A DNA stretch of 64,000 bases from Chryseobacterium oranimense (GTDB lineage Bacteria > Bacteroidota > Bacteroidia > Flavobacteriales > Weeksellaceae): positions 186,001 through 250,000 of the forward strand of contig NZ_FQWT01000004.1 in assembly GCF_900129755.1 (NCBI RefSeq), in the 5' to 3' direction. The notes below the pieces were generated by a model that did not search any database, was not told where the DNA came from, and worked only from the letters and a program-made list of their open reading frames with translations. A program made the position numbers and the translations under genes. The stretch's first letter is position 1, and every line of letters begins with the position of its first letter. Of the stretch, positions 44,142 to 53,465 are shown in pieces.

Positions 44142-45830
44142 TTATTCCACAGCAACCGAATCATCCCCGCGGCCATCTGCCACAGCATGGATGTTTCCAT
44201 TGTCATCCATCAGGATCAGTTCAGTTTTTCCGATGTATTTTATTTTTTCGATTACATAATTTTTGCTTTTAAGGGCTTCAATCGTGCTTTCAGGAAAATT
44301 GTTTTCTACCGTAATTTTCTCAGGCAGCCACTGGTGATGAAACTTTGGGGCATTCACAGAAATGTTCGCATTCAGTTTAAAATCTACCACATTCACAATA
44401 GACTGATAAACGGAAGTAGGAATAGTGGTCCCTCCCGGTGTTCCCACTACCATGTAAGGTTTTCCGTTTTTAAGCAGGATAGTAGGAGTCATTGAAGAAA
44501 GCATTCTTTTATTAGGCTGTATGGAATTGGCCTCTCCGCCTACGGCTCCAAACATATTCGGGACACCGGGTTTGATGGAGAAGTCGTCCATTTCATTATT
44601 CAAGAAGAATCCTGCTCCGGAAACCACGACTTTACTTCCATAGTATCCGTTAAGGGTGGTCGTTACAGAAGCTGCATTTCCGTCTTTGTCAATAACGGAA
44701 ATATGTGTGGTCTGTATCGATTCTTTTGGCTGTTCGATGATTTTTCCCACTTCTGAGCTTGGAGTAGCTTTACTGAAGCTGAAGCTTTTCCATCTGTTTT
44801 TTAAATAAGCATCAGAAGTCAGGTAAGCGGTTTTATCCTCAATGAAATCGGGGTCGCCCATGTATTCTGCTCTGTCTGCATAAGCCCTTCTTTCGGCTTC
44901 CGTCATGATCTGAACAGCTTCTGTTGAGTTCTGCTGATATTTTTCAAGGTTTTCGTAACCGGCCATTGTCAGCATCTGGGCAAGCAGTACACCACCACTC
45001 GAAGGAAGAGGCATTGTGACTACGCGGTTTCCTTTATAATCAAATTCTAAAGGTTTCCTTTCTGCTGTTTTGTAGTTTTTAAGATCTTCCAAAGTAATGA
45101 TTCCGTTACCTTTCTTCATTTCGGAAACCATAAGCTCAGCCGTTTTTCCTTCATAGAAACCTTTTGCACCCAGCTTCTGAATTAATCTCAGCGTGGCAGC
45201 CAATTCTTTCTGAACCAGAAGATCACCGGCTTTCCATGGATTGTCTTTTACAAAAGCGATAGAAGATTTATTGTGTTTTAAAAAGTTTTCTTTGTGGGTA
45301 TTCAGCATATTGGCCTCCATTTCCGTGATGGTAAACCCTTTTTCCGCCAGATCAATAGCTGGCTGGATGATTTTGTCCATCGGGAGCTTACAGTATTTTA
45401 AAGTCGCAAAAAATCCGGCTATACTTCCGGGGATTCCTACTGCGAGTCTTCCGTTTTGGGACAAGTCTGTATTGGCTTTTCCGGATTTGTCAACATACAT
45501 ATCTCTGGAAGCTTTTTTGGGAGCTGTTTCTCTGTAGTCCAGGGTGAATTTTTCACCATTGTTTTTCACACCGACCAGAAAGCCGCCGCCACCGATATTT
45601 CCAGCCTGAGGGTAAACTACAGCAAGGGCATATTGTGTTGCTACAATAGCATCATAAGCGTTTCCTCCCATCTTCATGATATCCGCTCCTGCCTGGCTTG
45701 CAAGAGGATGGGCAGAAACCACTACACCTTTATTCTTGACTTTTACCTCTTTTATAATGTTGAAATCGGTATACTGAGCCCAATATACATTACCTGCCAA
45801 CAATATTGCTGCAATTAAAAACTTCTTCAT
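44142..45830 (-). CDS. ggt: Gamma-glutamyltransferase
   Basis: Exported Ntn-hydrolase that cleaves glutathione and other gamma-glutamyl compounds; it matures by self-cleavage. Signal peptide MKKFLIAAILLAGNVYWAQ. The large subunit has VVSAHPLASQAGADIMKMGGNAYDA and GGFLVG with DYRETAP; the small subunit should start at the Thr of NAASVTTTLNGYYGSK. Later SSMTPTILLKNGKPYMVVGTPGG provides the oxyanion hole. 562 residues, normal. It lets the cell use external glutathione for cysteine and glutamate. Confidence 0.95.
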   Translation of the reverse strand: MKKFLIAAILLAGNVYWAQYTDFNIIKEVKVKNKGVVVSAHPLASQAGADIMKMGGNAYDAIVATQYALAVVYPQAGNIGGGGFLVGVKNNGEKFTLDYRETAPKKASRDMYVDKSGKANTDLSQNGRLAVGIPGSIAGFFATLKYCKLPMDKIIQPAIDLAEKGFTITEMEANMLNTHKENFLKHNKSSIAFVKDNPWKAGDLLVQKELAATLRLIQKLGAKGFYEGKTAELMVSEMKKGNGIITLEDLKNYKTAERKPLEFDYKGNRVVTMPLPSSGGVLLAQMLTMAGYENLEKYQQNSTEAVQIMTEAERRAYADRAEYMGDPDFIEDKTAYLTSDAYLKNRWKSFSFSKATPSSEVGKIIEQPKESIQTTHISVIDKDGNAASVTTTLNGYYGSKVVVSGAGFFLNNEMDDFSIKPGVPNMFGAVGGEANSIQPNKRMLSSMTPTILLKNGKPYMVVGTPGGTTIPTSVYQSIVNVVDFKLNANISVNAPKFHHQWLPEKITVENNFPESTIEALKSKNYVIEKIKYIGKTELILMDDNGNIHAVADGRGDDSVAVE

Positions 45831-46063
45831 ATGATTTTGTTTGAAAACAAAAGTAGAGAATTTTTGAAGAAATTATAAGTCTTTAACAGGAGTTTATATC
45901 TGTAAAAATCATCGGAAAATAAATTATCCATTAAATTATTTATTTGTATGTAAAAAATAAATCACATTGATTAATTTGTTTGATTTATTAATATTATTTT
46001 ATTTATTTTCATTAAATGAATTGTTTTATTGAATTAAATTTAGTTTTTTACTGATTTAATTGT

Positions 46064-46071
46064 TATTTTTG
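46064..46071 (+). promoter_or_regulatory. -7 box of the TonB-dependent receptor gene
   Basis: TATTTTTG (TAnnTTTG), 15 bases before the ATG, after a very AT-rich 230-base leader. Confidence 0.55.
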
Positions 46072-46085
46072 ATAAAACGAACCAT

Positions 46086-48941
46086 ATGATAAAAAATTAC
46101 CAGAAAATTGCTTTGCTTGGAGTATTGTTTTTTATTTCAGCAAATGCCAGTGCCCAAACCAACGATTCTATAAAGACAAATCAGGTAGATGAAGTAAAGA
46201 TCTCCATCGGCTCAAGAAATAAAGCCAGGGTTGCTACCGATACTCCCGTTCCTGTAGATGTTATTAATATTGGATCTCAATCGGTTTTAAGTCCGCAGAT
46301 GGATCTCAATCAGATTTTGAATTATGCGGCGCCTTCTTTTACTTCTAACTCAACAACTGTAGCCGATGGAACAGACCATGTGGACCCAGCTCAATTAAGA
46401 GGACTCGGACCTGACCAGGTATTGGTTCTTCTCAATGGAAAAAGAAGGCATACCTCTTCTCTGGTCAACATCAATGGTTCACCGGGCAGAGGATCAGTAG
46501 GCACCGATCTCAATGCGATTCCCGCATTTGCTATTGAAAGATTAGAGGTGTTGAGAGACGGAGCTTCTGCACAATATGGTTCTGATGCCATTGCAGGGGT
46601 TATCAACGTCATTATGAAGAAAAATACCAATGCTTTTACAGCAGCTGTTACAGCGGGAGCTTTTAATTCAAAAGGATCGAATGACCATCATGGAGGCTGG
46701 GACGGCGGAAAATATCAGGTAGATCTTAATTATGGTACTAAACTCGGAACAGGCGGATTTATCAATTTCACGGCAAGTTTATTAAGCCGAGATGATACCA
46801 GAAGAGCTATGGCTGCTACCGGAGATATTTTTAATGCCTATAATGCTATTGAGCAGAGAGCATTGGAAAACGGAGTAAATATTTCTTCGCTTTTTGGTAA
46901 TATCAGCAATACTCCAAATACACAGCAGATCATAGATTATATCCATCAGTTTGCTCCGCAGGTCGGCTATTTTACAGCCCAGCAGCAAGCTGATATTCAG
47001 TCTGCTAACACAATTACTCAATTGCAGAACCTGTTGAAAGTTAATGTAACTGAAAATGAACTGGCTTACAGGAAATTAACAAGAGATGATTTTAATATGC
47101 GGGTAGGGCAGTCGAAACTGACATCCGGCCAGTTTTTTATGAATTCGGAATTTGATCTTTCTCCATCAGTGAAGGGATATGCCTTTGGGGGAATTTCTTA
47201 CAGAGACGGTAATGCAGCAGGCTTTTTCAGAAGACCCAACCAGAACAGGACTTCCACTTCATTATACCCGAATGGCTTTTTGCCTGAAATAGCCTCTGAT
47301 GTGATTGATCTTTCTTTTGCAGGTGGATTTAAAGGAAAATTGGGAAATATCAATTATGACATCAGTAATACTTTCGGTCAGAATACCTTCGATTATACCA
47401 TTAAAAATACTGCCAATGCATCCATGTCTTACCCTGGTAAAACGGAATTTGATGCCGGAGGATTAAGCTTTATGCAGAATACCATCAATGCAGACTTTGA
47501 TACAAAAGTTGACTGGCTGAAAGGCTTTAACATAGCTTTCGGAGCGGAAGCAAGGTTTGAACGGTATAAGATAAAAAATGGAGAAGAGGCATCATGGGCA
47601 CTTTATGATATCAACGGAAGGATTCAGACACCAACAACTGATGCTTCTTTAAAACCAACCGACTTCTTTGGGGCAACCAGACCGGGTGGAGCACAGGTAT
47701 TTCCAGGTTTCAGGCCTGAAAATGCTTTAAATAAAGGAAGGCAGTCTGTCGCAGCTTATGTGGATACCGAACTGGATGTTACGGATAAGTGGCTTTTGAG
47801 TGCGGCTTTGCGCTATGAAAACTATTCAGATTTTGGATCTACGTTCAATTATAAAATTGCAACAAGATATAAACTGACGGATCAGATTAATTTAAGAGCA
47901 GCTCATTCTACAGGCTTCAGAGCACCTTCTTTGCAGCAGATTTATTTCAATGCTACTGCGACTCAGTTTGTTGGCGGTACTGCGTTTGAAGTGGGTACGT
48001 TTTCAAATGATTCGGAAGCGGCCAGGCTCCTGGGTATTCCACAGTTAAAACAGGAAGAATCAACAAGTTATTCAGCCGGGTTTACTGCCAAAATTCCTCA
48101 AGCCAACCTTACCTTTACGGTTGACGGGTATTATATTAAAATTAAAAACAGAGTGGTTCTTACCGATCAGTTTTCAAGGCCATCCGGAACTTTTCCTGAC
48201 GGAAGCCCGCAGAAAAATCTGCAGGTTCTATTTGATCAGGCTAATGCCAATGCAGCGACATTTTTCGCTAATGCCATTGATACCCAGACTAAAGGACTGG
48301 AAGGCGTGATTTCCCACAGAGGAAGATTTTCCGAAAAGTTTTCATTGAACTCTGACCTCGCAGTAACTGTGTCCAAAACTAACAGAGTAGGAGAGATTCA
48401 TGGTTCGGATGCTTTGATTAATGCCGGGCAGATCAACAGGTATTACTCTGAATCCAGCAGGATTTACCTGCAGGAGGCTGTTCCGAGATTTAAGGCTTCT
48501 CTTAATAACTCTTTTGAGATCAGCAGGTTCAATGTGCTTCTCAGAAACGTATATTTCGGAAAAGTTACTGACCCGAATGCGATGGATGCTAACGGAGATG
48601 GTATTATAAGTGGTGAGATTATCAACGGGCAGGCTGTTGCCACAGAGCATCCTGTATGGGGAGGTAAGGTGATTACCGATCTGTCTGTAGGTTATAAATT
48701 CAGCAACCAGTTCAGGCTGACTATCGGGGCAAATAACTTGTTTGATGTTTATCCGGATAAAAATTACGGACCAGCTATTGTGAAAACACCAGCTCTGGAC
48801 AGTTCCGGAAATCTGGTGTATGTTGCTAATGCTGCGCCTGTAGATCTTACCAACCAGAATCAGTTTGTGTATTCAAGAAACACATCACAGTTCGGAATGA
48901 ACGGAAGATTTCTTTTTGCCAGGGTCAACCTGAGCTTTTAA
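46086..48941 (+). CDS. TonB-dependent outer-membrane receptor
   Basis: Outer-membrane receptor that imports a large ligand with energy from TonB. Signal peptide to about residue 23 (ANASAQ), then the plug domain: DTPVPVDVINIG, LRGLGPDQVLVLLNGKRRH and ERLEVLRDGASAQYGSDAIAGVINVIMKK. A 22-strand barrel follows, including NLRAAHSTGFRAPSLQQIYF and YKFSNQFRLTIGANNLFDVYPDKNYG, and it ends in aromatic VNLSF for barrel insertion. There is no carboxypeptidase-like domain in front and no SusD partner beside it, so it is not a SusCD pair. Ligand unknown (siderophore, vitamin or peptide). 951 residues. Confidence 0.93.
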   Translation: MIKNYQKIALLGVLFFISANASAQTNDSIKTNQVDEVKISIGSRNKARVATDTPVPVDVINIGSQSVLSPQMDLNQILNYAAPSFTSNSTTVADGTDHVDPAQLRGLGPDQVLVLLNGKRRHTSSLVNINGSPGRGSVGTDLNAIPAFAIERLEVLRDGASAQYGSDAIAGVINVIMKKNTNAFTAAVTAGAFNSKGSNDHHGGWDGGKYQVDLNYGTKLGTGGFINFTASLLSRDDTRRAMAATGDIFNAYNAIEQRALENGVNISSLFGNISNTPNTQQIIDYIHQFAPQVGYFTAQQQADIQSANTITQLQNLLKVNVTENELAYRKLTRDDFNMRVGQSKLTSGQFFMNSEFDLSPSVKGYAFGGISYRDGNAAGFFRRPNQNRTSTSLYPNGFLPEIASDVIDLSFAGGFKGKLGNINYDISNTFGQNTFDYTIKNTANASMSYPGKTEFDAGGLSFMQNTINADFDTKVDWLKGFNIAFGAEARFERYKIKNGEEASWALYDINGRIQTPTTDASLKPTDFFGATRPGGAQVFPGFRPENALNKGRQSVAAYVDTELDVTDKWLLSAALRYENYSDFGSTFNYKIATRYKLTDQINLRAAHSTGFRAPSLQQIYFNATATQFVGGTAFEVGTFSNDSEAARLLGIPQLKQEESTSYSAGFTAKIPQANLTFTVDGYYIKIKNRVVLTDQFSRPSGTFPDGSPQKNLQVLFDQANANAATFFANAIDTQTKGLEGVISHRGRFSEKFSLNSDLAVTVSKTNRVGEIHGSDALINAGQINRYYSESSRIYLQEAVPRFKASLNNSFEISRFNVLLRNVYFGKVTDPNAMDANGDGIISGEIINGQAVATEHPVWGGKVITDLSVGYKFSNQFRLTIGANNLFDVYPDKNYGPAIVKTPALDSSGNLVYVANAAPVDLTNQNQFVYSRNTSQFGMNGRFLFARVNLSF

Positions 48942-48963
48942 AGGCTTCTTTTAAGGGATAATG

Positions 48964-48992
48964 AAAAAGGTATGTTTTTGCATACCTTTTTT
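48964..48992 (+). terminator. Terminator of the receptor gene
   Basis: 11-bp stem AAAAAGGTATG / CATACCTTTTT with TTTTTG loop. Confidence 0.85.
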
Positions 48993-49014
48993 ATTTTGGA
49001 TGGTATGATTTTTT

Positions 49015-49022
49015 TACTTTTG
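49015..49022 (+). promoter_or_regulatory. -7 box of the threonine dehydrogenase-like gene
   Basis: TACTTTTG, 23 bases before the ATG at 49046. Confidence 0.5.
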
Positions 49023-49045
49023 TACAATTCTAAAAAATATGTAAA

Positions 49046-50011
49046 ATGGAATCCTATACGGAAAGAATACTCATTACAGGTGCTTTGGGACAGATCGGCA
49101 CCGAACTGACAAACAGGCTTGTTGAAATTCACGGAGCTGACAACGTTGTAGCATCAGGACTGGACAGGTGGCAAAAAGGAATTACTGCCGCAGGACATTA
49201 CGAAAGAATGGATGTTACCAATACGCAGCTGGTAAGACAGGTAATCAAGGATTACGAGATCACTACAGTGTATCACCTGGCTTCTCTTTTGTCCGGAACT
49301 TCAGAAAAGCAGCCAATTTTCGCCTGGAAACTGAATCTGGAACCTCTTCTTCATTTTTGCGAAATGGCAAAGGAAGGACTTCTTAAAAAGATCTTCTGGC
49401 CGAGTTCGATTGCTGTATTTGGGAAAGGAATTCCAAAACAGAATGTTGGGCAGGATGTTGTTTTGAATCCTACTACCGTATATGGGATCTCTAAAATGGC
49501 CGGAGAAAAATGGTGTGAATATTATTTTGATAAATATGGAGTAGATGTAAGAAGTATCAGATATCCTGGACTTATTTCATGGAAGACTCCTGCGGGTGGT
49601 GGTACTACCGATTATGCCGTAGAGATTTTTTATGAAGCGATAGAAGAGGGGAAATATACGAGCTTCATTTCTGAAGACACCGGAATGCCTATGTTGTATA
49701 TGGATGATGCTATTAATGCTACTTTGAAATTAATGGAAGCTCCGAAAGAAAGTCTTACCGTTCGTTCTTCTTATAATTTGGGTGGAATGTCATTTACCCC
49801 TAAAGAACTGGCAGAAGAAATCAAGAAAGAAATACCGGATTTTTCGATCGATTACCAGCCGGATTTCAGACAGGCAATTGCAGATTCATGGCCGGCATCT
49901 ATTGACGATTCCGTTGCGAAAAAAGACTGGGGACTTACTTATGATTTCGGAATTTCTGAAATGACAAAAGACATGATTAAGAATCTCAGAGTGAAATTGA
50001 ACAAAAATTAA
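49046..50011 (+). CDS. SDR-type L-threonine 3-dehydrogenase
   Basis: Extended SDR (UDP-galactose epimerase-like) that probably oxidises L-threonine with NAD to 2-amino-3-ketobutyrate, as the SDR threonine dehydrogenase known from Flavobacterium does. The NAD loop ITGALGQIGTELTNRL is at the start, YHLASLLSG follows, the catalytic Tyr and Lys are in YGISKMAGEKWCEYY, and SIRYPGLISWKTPAGGGTTDYA is the characteristic substrate-side stretch. 321 residues. Other epimerases of this fold are possible, but the TTDYA region fits threonine dehydrogenase best. Confidence 0.85.
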   Translation: MESYTERILITGALGQIGTELTNRLVEIHGADNVVASGLDRWQKGITAAGHYERMDVTNTQLVRQVIKDYEITTVYHLASLLSGTSEKQPIFAWKLNLEPLLHFCEMAKEGLLKKIFWPSSIAVFGKGIPKQNVGQDVVLNPTTVYGISKMAGEKWCEYYFDKYGVDVRSIRYPGLISWKTPAGGGTTDYAVEIFYEAIEEGKYTSFISEDTGMPMLYMDDAINATLKLMEAPKESLTVRSSYNLGGMSFTPKELAEEIKKEIPDFSIDYQPDFRQAIADSWPASIDDSVAKKDWGLTYDFGISEMTKDMIKNLRVKLNKN

Positions 50012-50095
50012 TCAGTTAAAGTTAATGTTTAAATAAAAATTTATTTAACATTTGATTTTTAATTATTTATGAATATTATCTAAAATTTAATTTAA

Positions 50096-50848
50096 ATGAT
50101 TTTATTGACTTTTAACATCTTAAATATTGAAGCTGAGGCAAAAAAGAGTTCGGAAATTTCGGATGTGGGAAGACTGAAAATTGCAGAAGACAATACAAAA
50201 GCTATTCTGCGGATTTTAGATATTCATGATATTAAAGCCAGTTTTTTTGTGGAGATTTCCATCGCAGAAAAGCTGCAGAATTTAATAAAAGCAATTTCAT
50301 CCAAAGGGCATGAAATTGCTTTTTATAATAAGAGTTCCAATCTGCAGGAAATTGAAAATGTCAAGAAAAATATCCAGGATCTTTTAGAAAAACAGATCAG
50401 GGGAATCAGGCAGAAAGATGTTAAACTGCCTCAGGAAAATCTGAAATCTTTGGAGTTCAATTATGTTTCCAATATCGATAATGCAGATATTCTTTTCCCG
50501 TTCAAAAGGCTGAAAAGAGATACGGAAATTATTGAAGAGGACGGACTGAGTATTGTGCCTGAAAGCATCTCCCCATACAGCCAGCTGCCGTATAATGATT
50601 TTGTATTTCAGATCCTGCCGATGAAGTATTACCAGAATATGGTTTTCGAAACTCTGAAGAAGGATGATTTTGTCCTGATCTATCTTAATTCCTGGCAGTT
50701 CACCGACTTTAAAAAGTATAAATTTGACATTCCGTTTTACAGAAGCCTGTTTTCGGGTAAAAAAATGGAGGATAAGCTGGAAGCACTTCTTACTTGGATC
50801 GATGAGAACGATATGGCTACTTCGCGTATGAAGGATTATATTTTTTAA
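50096..50848 (+). CDS. NodB-fold (polysaccharide deacetylase-like) protein without catalytic residues
   Basis: The fold matches polysaccharide deacetylases: MILLTFNILNIEAEA at the start replaces the TFDVEE motif (catalytic Asp is Asn), KASFFVEISIAEKLQNLIKA leads to SKGHEIAFYNKSS, where the first metal His remains but the second is gone, and the late YLNSWQF replaces the YFHPWE motif. With Asp, one His and the late His lost, deacetylation is unlikely; it may bind a sugar or be a scaffold. No signal peptide. 250 residues. It lies 84 bases after the dehydrogenase gene. Confidence 0.7.
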   Translation: MILLTFNILNIEAEAKKSSEISDVGRLKIAEDNTKAILRILDIHDIKASFFVEISIAEKLQNLIKAISSKGHEIAFYNKSSNLQEIENVKKNIQDLLEKQIRGIRQKDVKLPQENLKSLEFNYVSNIDNADILFPFKRLKRDTEIIEEDGLSIVPESISPYSQLPYNDFVFQILPMKYYQNMVFETLKKDDFVLIYLNSWQFTDFKKYKFDIPFYRSLFSGKKMEDKLEALLTWIDENDMATSRMKDYIF

Positions 50849-50871
50849 TTTCTTTTTCGCGGAATTTTATG

Positions 50872-51019
50872 CTCTCGCAGATTTAGCAGATTAAGCAGAT
50901 GTTTGCGTACAATTATGTTTTATATAATTAAGATATAAGAATATTGGCTGAGCTTGTCATCCGTAATTATACATCATAATATCCATAATCATCTGCTTAA
51001 TCTGCTAAATCTGCGAGAG
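50872..51019. repeat. Perfect 29-bp inverted repeat with 90-base spacer
   Basis: Left arm 50872-50900 and right arm 50991-51019 are exact complements. Each arm contains the short unit AGCAGAT twice (TTTAGCAGATTAAGCAGAT). It lies between convergent genes and is unrelated to the other palindrome family in the window. Confidence 0.85.
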
Positions 51020-51024
51020 ACTAA

Positions 51025-52230
51025 TTAAGACAGCTCAAAAAGTGTTATTTCCGGCAAAACTCCAACTCTCCCCGGATAACCCAGAACTCCAAATCCTCTG
51101 TTTACATACAGCATTTTCCCTTCACTTTCATACAGATCGGCCCATTTTGGATAACGGTACTGTACCGGAGACCATTTGATGTTTTTCAGATCTAAGCCGA
51201 ACTGCATACCATGAGTATGTCCTGAAAGGGTTAAATAAATGTTTCCTGGGTGTTTTTTGACCACATAATCAAAATGCGTAGGGTCATGGCTCATCAGAAT
51301 TTTCGGAGCGGATTCCGGCACTCCTTTTAAAGCATCATCAATTTTACCGAATTGAGGGAAAGGTTTTAGTCCCCAGTTTTCAACCCCGAGAATGTAAAGT
51401 TTTTCTCCGTTACGGTCTATTACCCTGTTCTCGTTTCTCAGCATGTCAAAACCGGCCTGTCTTTCGTATTCGATAAGCGCATCAAGATTCTTCTTCTTGG
51501 CATCGGCAGAAGTCCATGTTACGTAATCTCCGTAATCGTGGTTTCCAAGGACTGCAAACTTTCCGTCTTTTGCTTTGATTTTTGAAAATAAAGGAATAAA
51601 AGGTTTGAATTCTTCCGAAACATTATTCACCATATCCCCGGTAAAAAGGACAAGATCCGGATCCTGCTCATTAATCAGATCAATTGCATGCTGCAGTTTG
51701 GACGGATCGGAAAAACTACCGCTGTGCACATCAGAAATCTGGATCACTTTATAACCCTCGAAGCTTTTTGAGAGTCCCGGGATTTTTATCTTTATTTTTC
51801 TTACCGTATGCCTGTACTTCCCGAACGTAATTCCGTCGATGAAAAGGGCCGAAAGGACACCGCCAAGACCTAAACCTACAAGACTCAGGAACTTTCTTCT
51901 TTCTGGGAAGAAGTTCTCCTTGGATTGGGTTAATCCTATCAGGTATCCGCCGGTTCTGAAGATGTCATCAATCAGCAAAAACAGGACTACAAAAATTTTA
52001 GGCAGAATAAAGATCAGAAATAATGAAATCAAGATCTGGAATCTGACTGTACTTCTGTCTGATTTCTGGAATTGGGTAATTTCATAGGCAAAGATGCCAT
52101 AAACAGCCAGTGAGACGATCCAGTATCCCAGTCTGATCCAGAAATTATCAGTTAATGTTCTTATAGCCTGATAGATATAGACCTCAAGGAACAGGAAGAC
52201 GGAGGCAATGATTAAAAAATTTCTTTGCAT
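51025..52230 (-). CDS. Membrane-anchored metallophosphoesterase
   Basis: Calcineurin-like phosphoesterase behind an N-terminal membrane part of about 130 residues with four helices. Metal-binding motifs are complete: QISDVHSGSF, LFTGDMVNN, AVLGNHDYGD, MSHDPTHFDY and LSGHTHGMQFG. This layout is the YkuE/YaeI type, of which some members act on UDP-diacylglucosamine or other lipids; the substrate is not certain. 401 residues, catalytic domain probably on the periplasmic side. It shares the palindrome region with the NodB-fold gene at its 3' end. Confidence 0.9.
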   Translation of the reverse strand: MQRNFLIIASVFLFLEVYIYQAIRTLTDNFWIRLGYWIVSLAVYGIFAYEITQFQKSDRSTVRFQILISLFLIFILPKIFVVLFLLIDDIFRTGGYLIGLTQSKENFFPERRKFLSLVGLGLGGVLSALFIDGITFGKYRHTVRKIKIKIPGLSKSFEGYKVIQISDVHSGSFSDPSKLQHAIDLINEQDPDLVLFTGDMVNNVSEEFKPFIPLFSKIKAKDGKFAVLGNHDYGDYVTWTSADAKKKNLDALIEYERQAGFDMLRNENRVIDRNGEKLYILGVENWGLKPFPQFGKIDDALKGVPESAPKILMSHDPTHFDYVVKKHPGNIYLTLSGHTHGMQFGLDLKNIKWSPVQYRYPKWADLYESEGKMLYVNRGFGVLGYPGRVGVLPEITLFELS

Positions 52231-52237
52231 GATAATT

Positions 52238-52275
52238 TAAAAAAGCACAAAGAATAGTTTCCCTGTGCTTTATAT
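52238..52275 (-). terminator. Terminator of the KAS III gene
   Basis: Stem AAAGCACA / TGTGCTTT with A- and T-runs; the minus-strand transcript of the KAS III gene ends here. Confidence 0.7.
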
Positions 52276-52296
52276 TTTTTTATTAATTAAATATGT

Positions 52297-53364
52297 TTAA
52301 GGAAATCTGTAAACGATAGCATTGATGTTCATTCCGGCACCTACCGAAGTCATCACAATGTTACCTTTATCTTTAAACGTTTGACCTTCCATTTTTCCTT
52401 TAATTATTAAATCATACATGGTAGGAATGGTTGCTACAGAAGTATTTCCAAAGTCCTGGATGGTCATAGGGGAGATGGCATGGTCGTATTCTTTCACATC
52501 ATACAGCTTGTGAAGTCTTTCAATCATGGCATAATCCATTTTTGCATTGGCCTGGTGAATCAGGATCTTGTCGATATCTTCAAGGGAAAGCCCGGCCTCA
52601 TCAATAGTTTCTTTGATGGCTACAGGGACATTTTTCAGGGCGTATTCATAAATTTTTCTTCCCTGCATTCTGACGAATAAACGTGTCTGGTCTGCATCTT
52701 TGTTGATGGAAGGGCCGTTAGCCAGGTAATTTAATTCCGGGCCGTTGTCACAGATTGTATTGTGGGCAATAATTCCTACATTTTCATCATCCGTAGCTTT
52801 TACCACTACAGCGCCTGCACCGTCTGCAAAGATCATTCTGTTTCTGTCATGCGGGTCTGTAACGCGGCTCAGGGTTTCTCCTCCAATGACAAGTATGGTT
52901 TTTGCGACTTTGGCTTTGATTAGATTATCGGCCAGAATCATCGCTTCCACCCATCCCGGGCATCCGAAAAGCATATCGTAGGTAACGCACTTTCTGTTTT
53001 TAATACCCAGTTTGTTTTTTACTCTTGCCGCCATAGTAGGCATGAAATCAGCATATCCGTTTTGGGTAACTTCACCGAAGTTGCTGGCGTAAATAATATA
53101 ATCCAGCTCTTCTCCATCTACTTGAGCGTCCTCAAGGGCTGCTTTTGCAGCTTCAAAGCCAATCTTCGAGTTGGAAAGATCGTCTTCAATAAATCTTCTG
53201 TTTTCTATTTCTGTGATTTCTACAAACTTCGCGATAGTTTCTTCAGCAGGTTTCTCAATCTTTACTCCATCTTCAGTGTAGAACTCAGAATCCATGAAAT
53301 AATCTCTACCAATAACTCTGTTAGGAATATAGGACCCGGAACCAATAATGATCGTATTCGGCAT
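52297..53364 (-). CDS. 3-oxoacyl-ACP synthase III family protein
   Basis: Condensing enzyme of the FabH family. The catalytic triad is visible as Cys135 in DMLFGCPGWVEAM, His in ILIHQANAKMD and Asn in DFGNTSVATIP. It has 355 residues, some 25 more than housekeeping FabH, and carries the insert EFYTEDGVKIEKPAEETIAK near the start. Such longer forms often work on special acyl chains. It stands alone with its own promoter, so its role is open; fatty-acid initiation or a branched or aryl chain are alternatives. Confidence 0.88.
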   Translation of the reverse strand: MPNTIIIGSGSYIPNRVIGRDYFMDSEFYTEDGVKIEKPAEETIAKFVEITEIENRRFIEDDLSNSKIGFEAAKAALEDAQVDGEELDYIIYASNFGEVTQNGYADFMPTMAARVKNKLGIKNRKCVTYDMLFGCPGWVEAMILADNLIKAKVAKTILVIGGETLSRVTDPHDRNRMIFADGAGAVVVKATDDENVGIIAHNTICDNGPELNYLANGPSINKDADQTRLFVRMQGRKIYEYALKNVPVAIKETIDEAGLSLEDIDKILIHQANAKMDYAMIERLHKLYDVKEYDHAISPMTIQDFGNTSVATIPTMYDLIIKGKMEGQTFKDKGNIVMTSVGAGMNINAIVYRFP

Positions 53365-53389
53365 TCGTTTATATGATTTTTTAAAGATG

Positions 53390-53397
53390 CAAAGTTA
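53390..53397 (-). promoter_or_regulatory. -7 box of the KAS III gene
   Basis: Minus-strand TAACTTTG, 26 bases before the ATG at 53364; divergent from the box at 53435. Confidence 0.55.
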
Positions 53398-53434
53398 ATA
53401 ATTAATATTAATAACGGAGAATTAAAAATATTAT

Positions 53435-53442
53435 TAAATTTG
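53435..53442 (+). promoter_or_regulatory. -7 box of the ubiE-porT unit
   Basis: TAAATTTG, 24 bases before the ATG at 53466. Confidence 0.55.
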
Positions 53443-53465
53443 CAAAAATTGTACTTTACAATCGT

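Noticed and set aside
46086..48941. SusC-type nutrient receptor
   Set aside because: No carboxypeptidase-like domain at the N-terminus and no SusD gene beside it.
50872..51019. Short repeated AGCAGAT units as a possible CRISPR array
   Set aside because: Only two units per arm, arranged as an inverted repeat, with no regular spacers and no cas genes.
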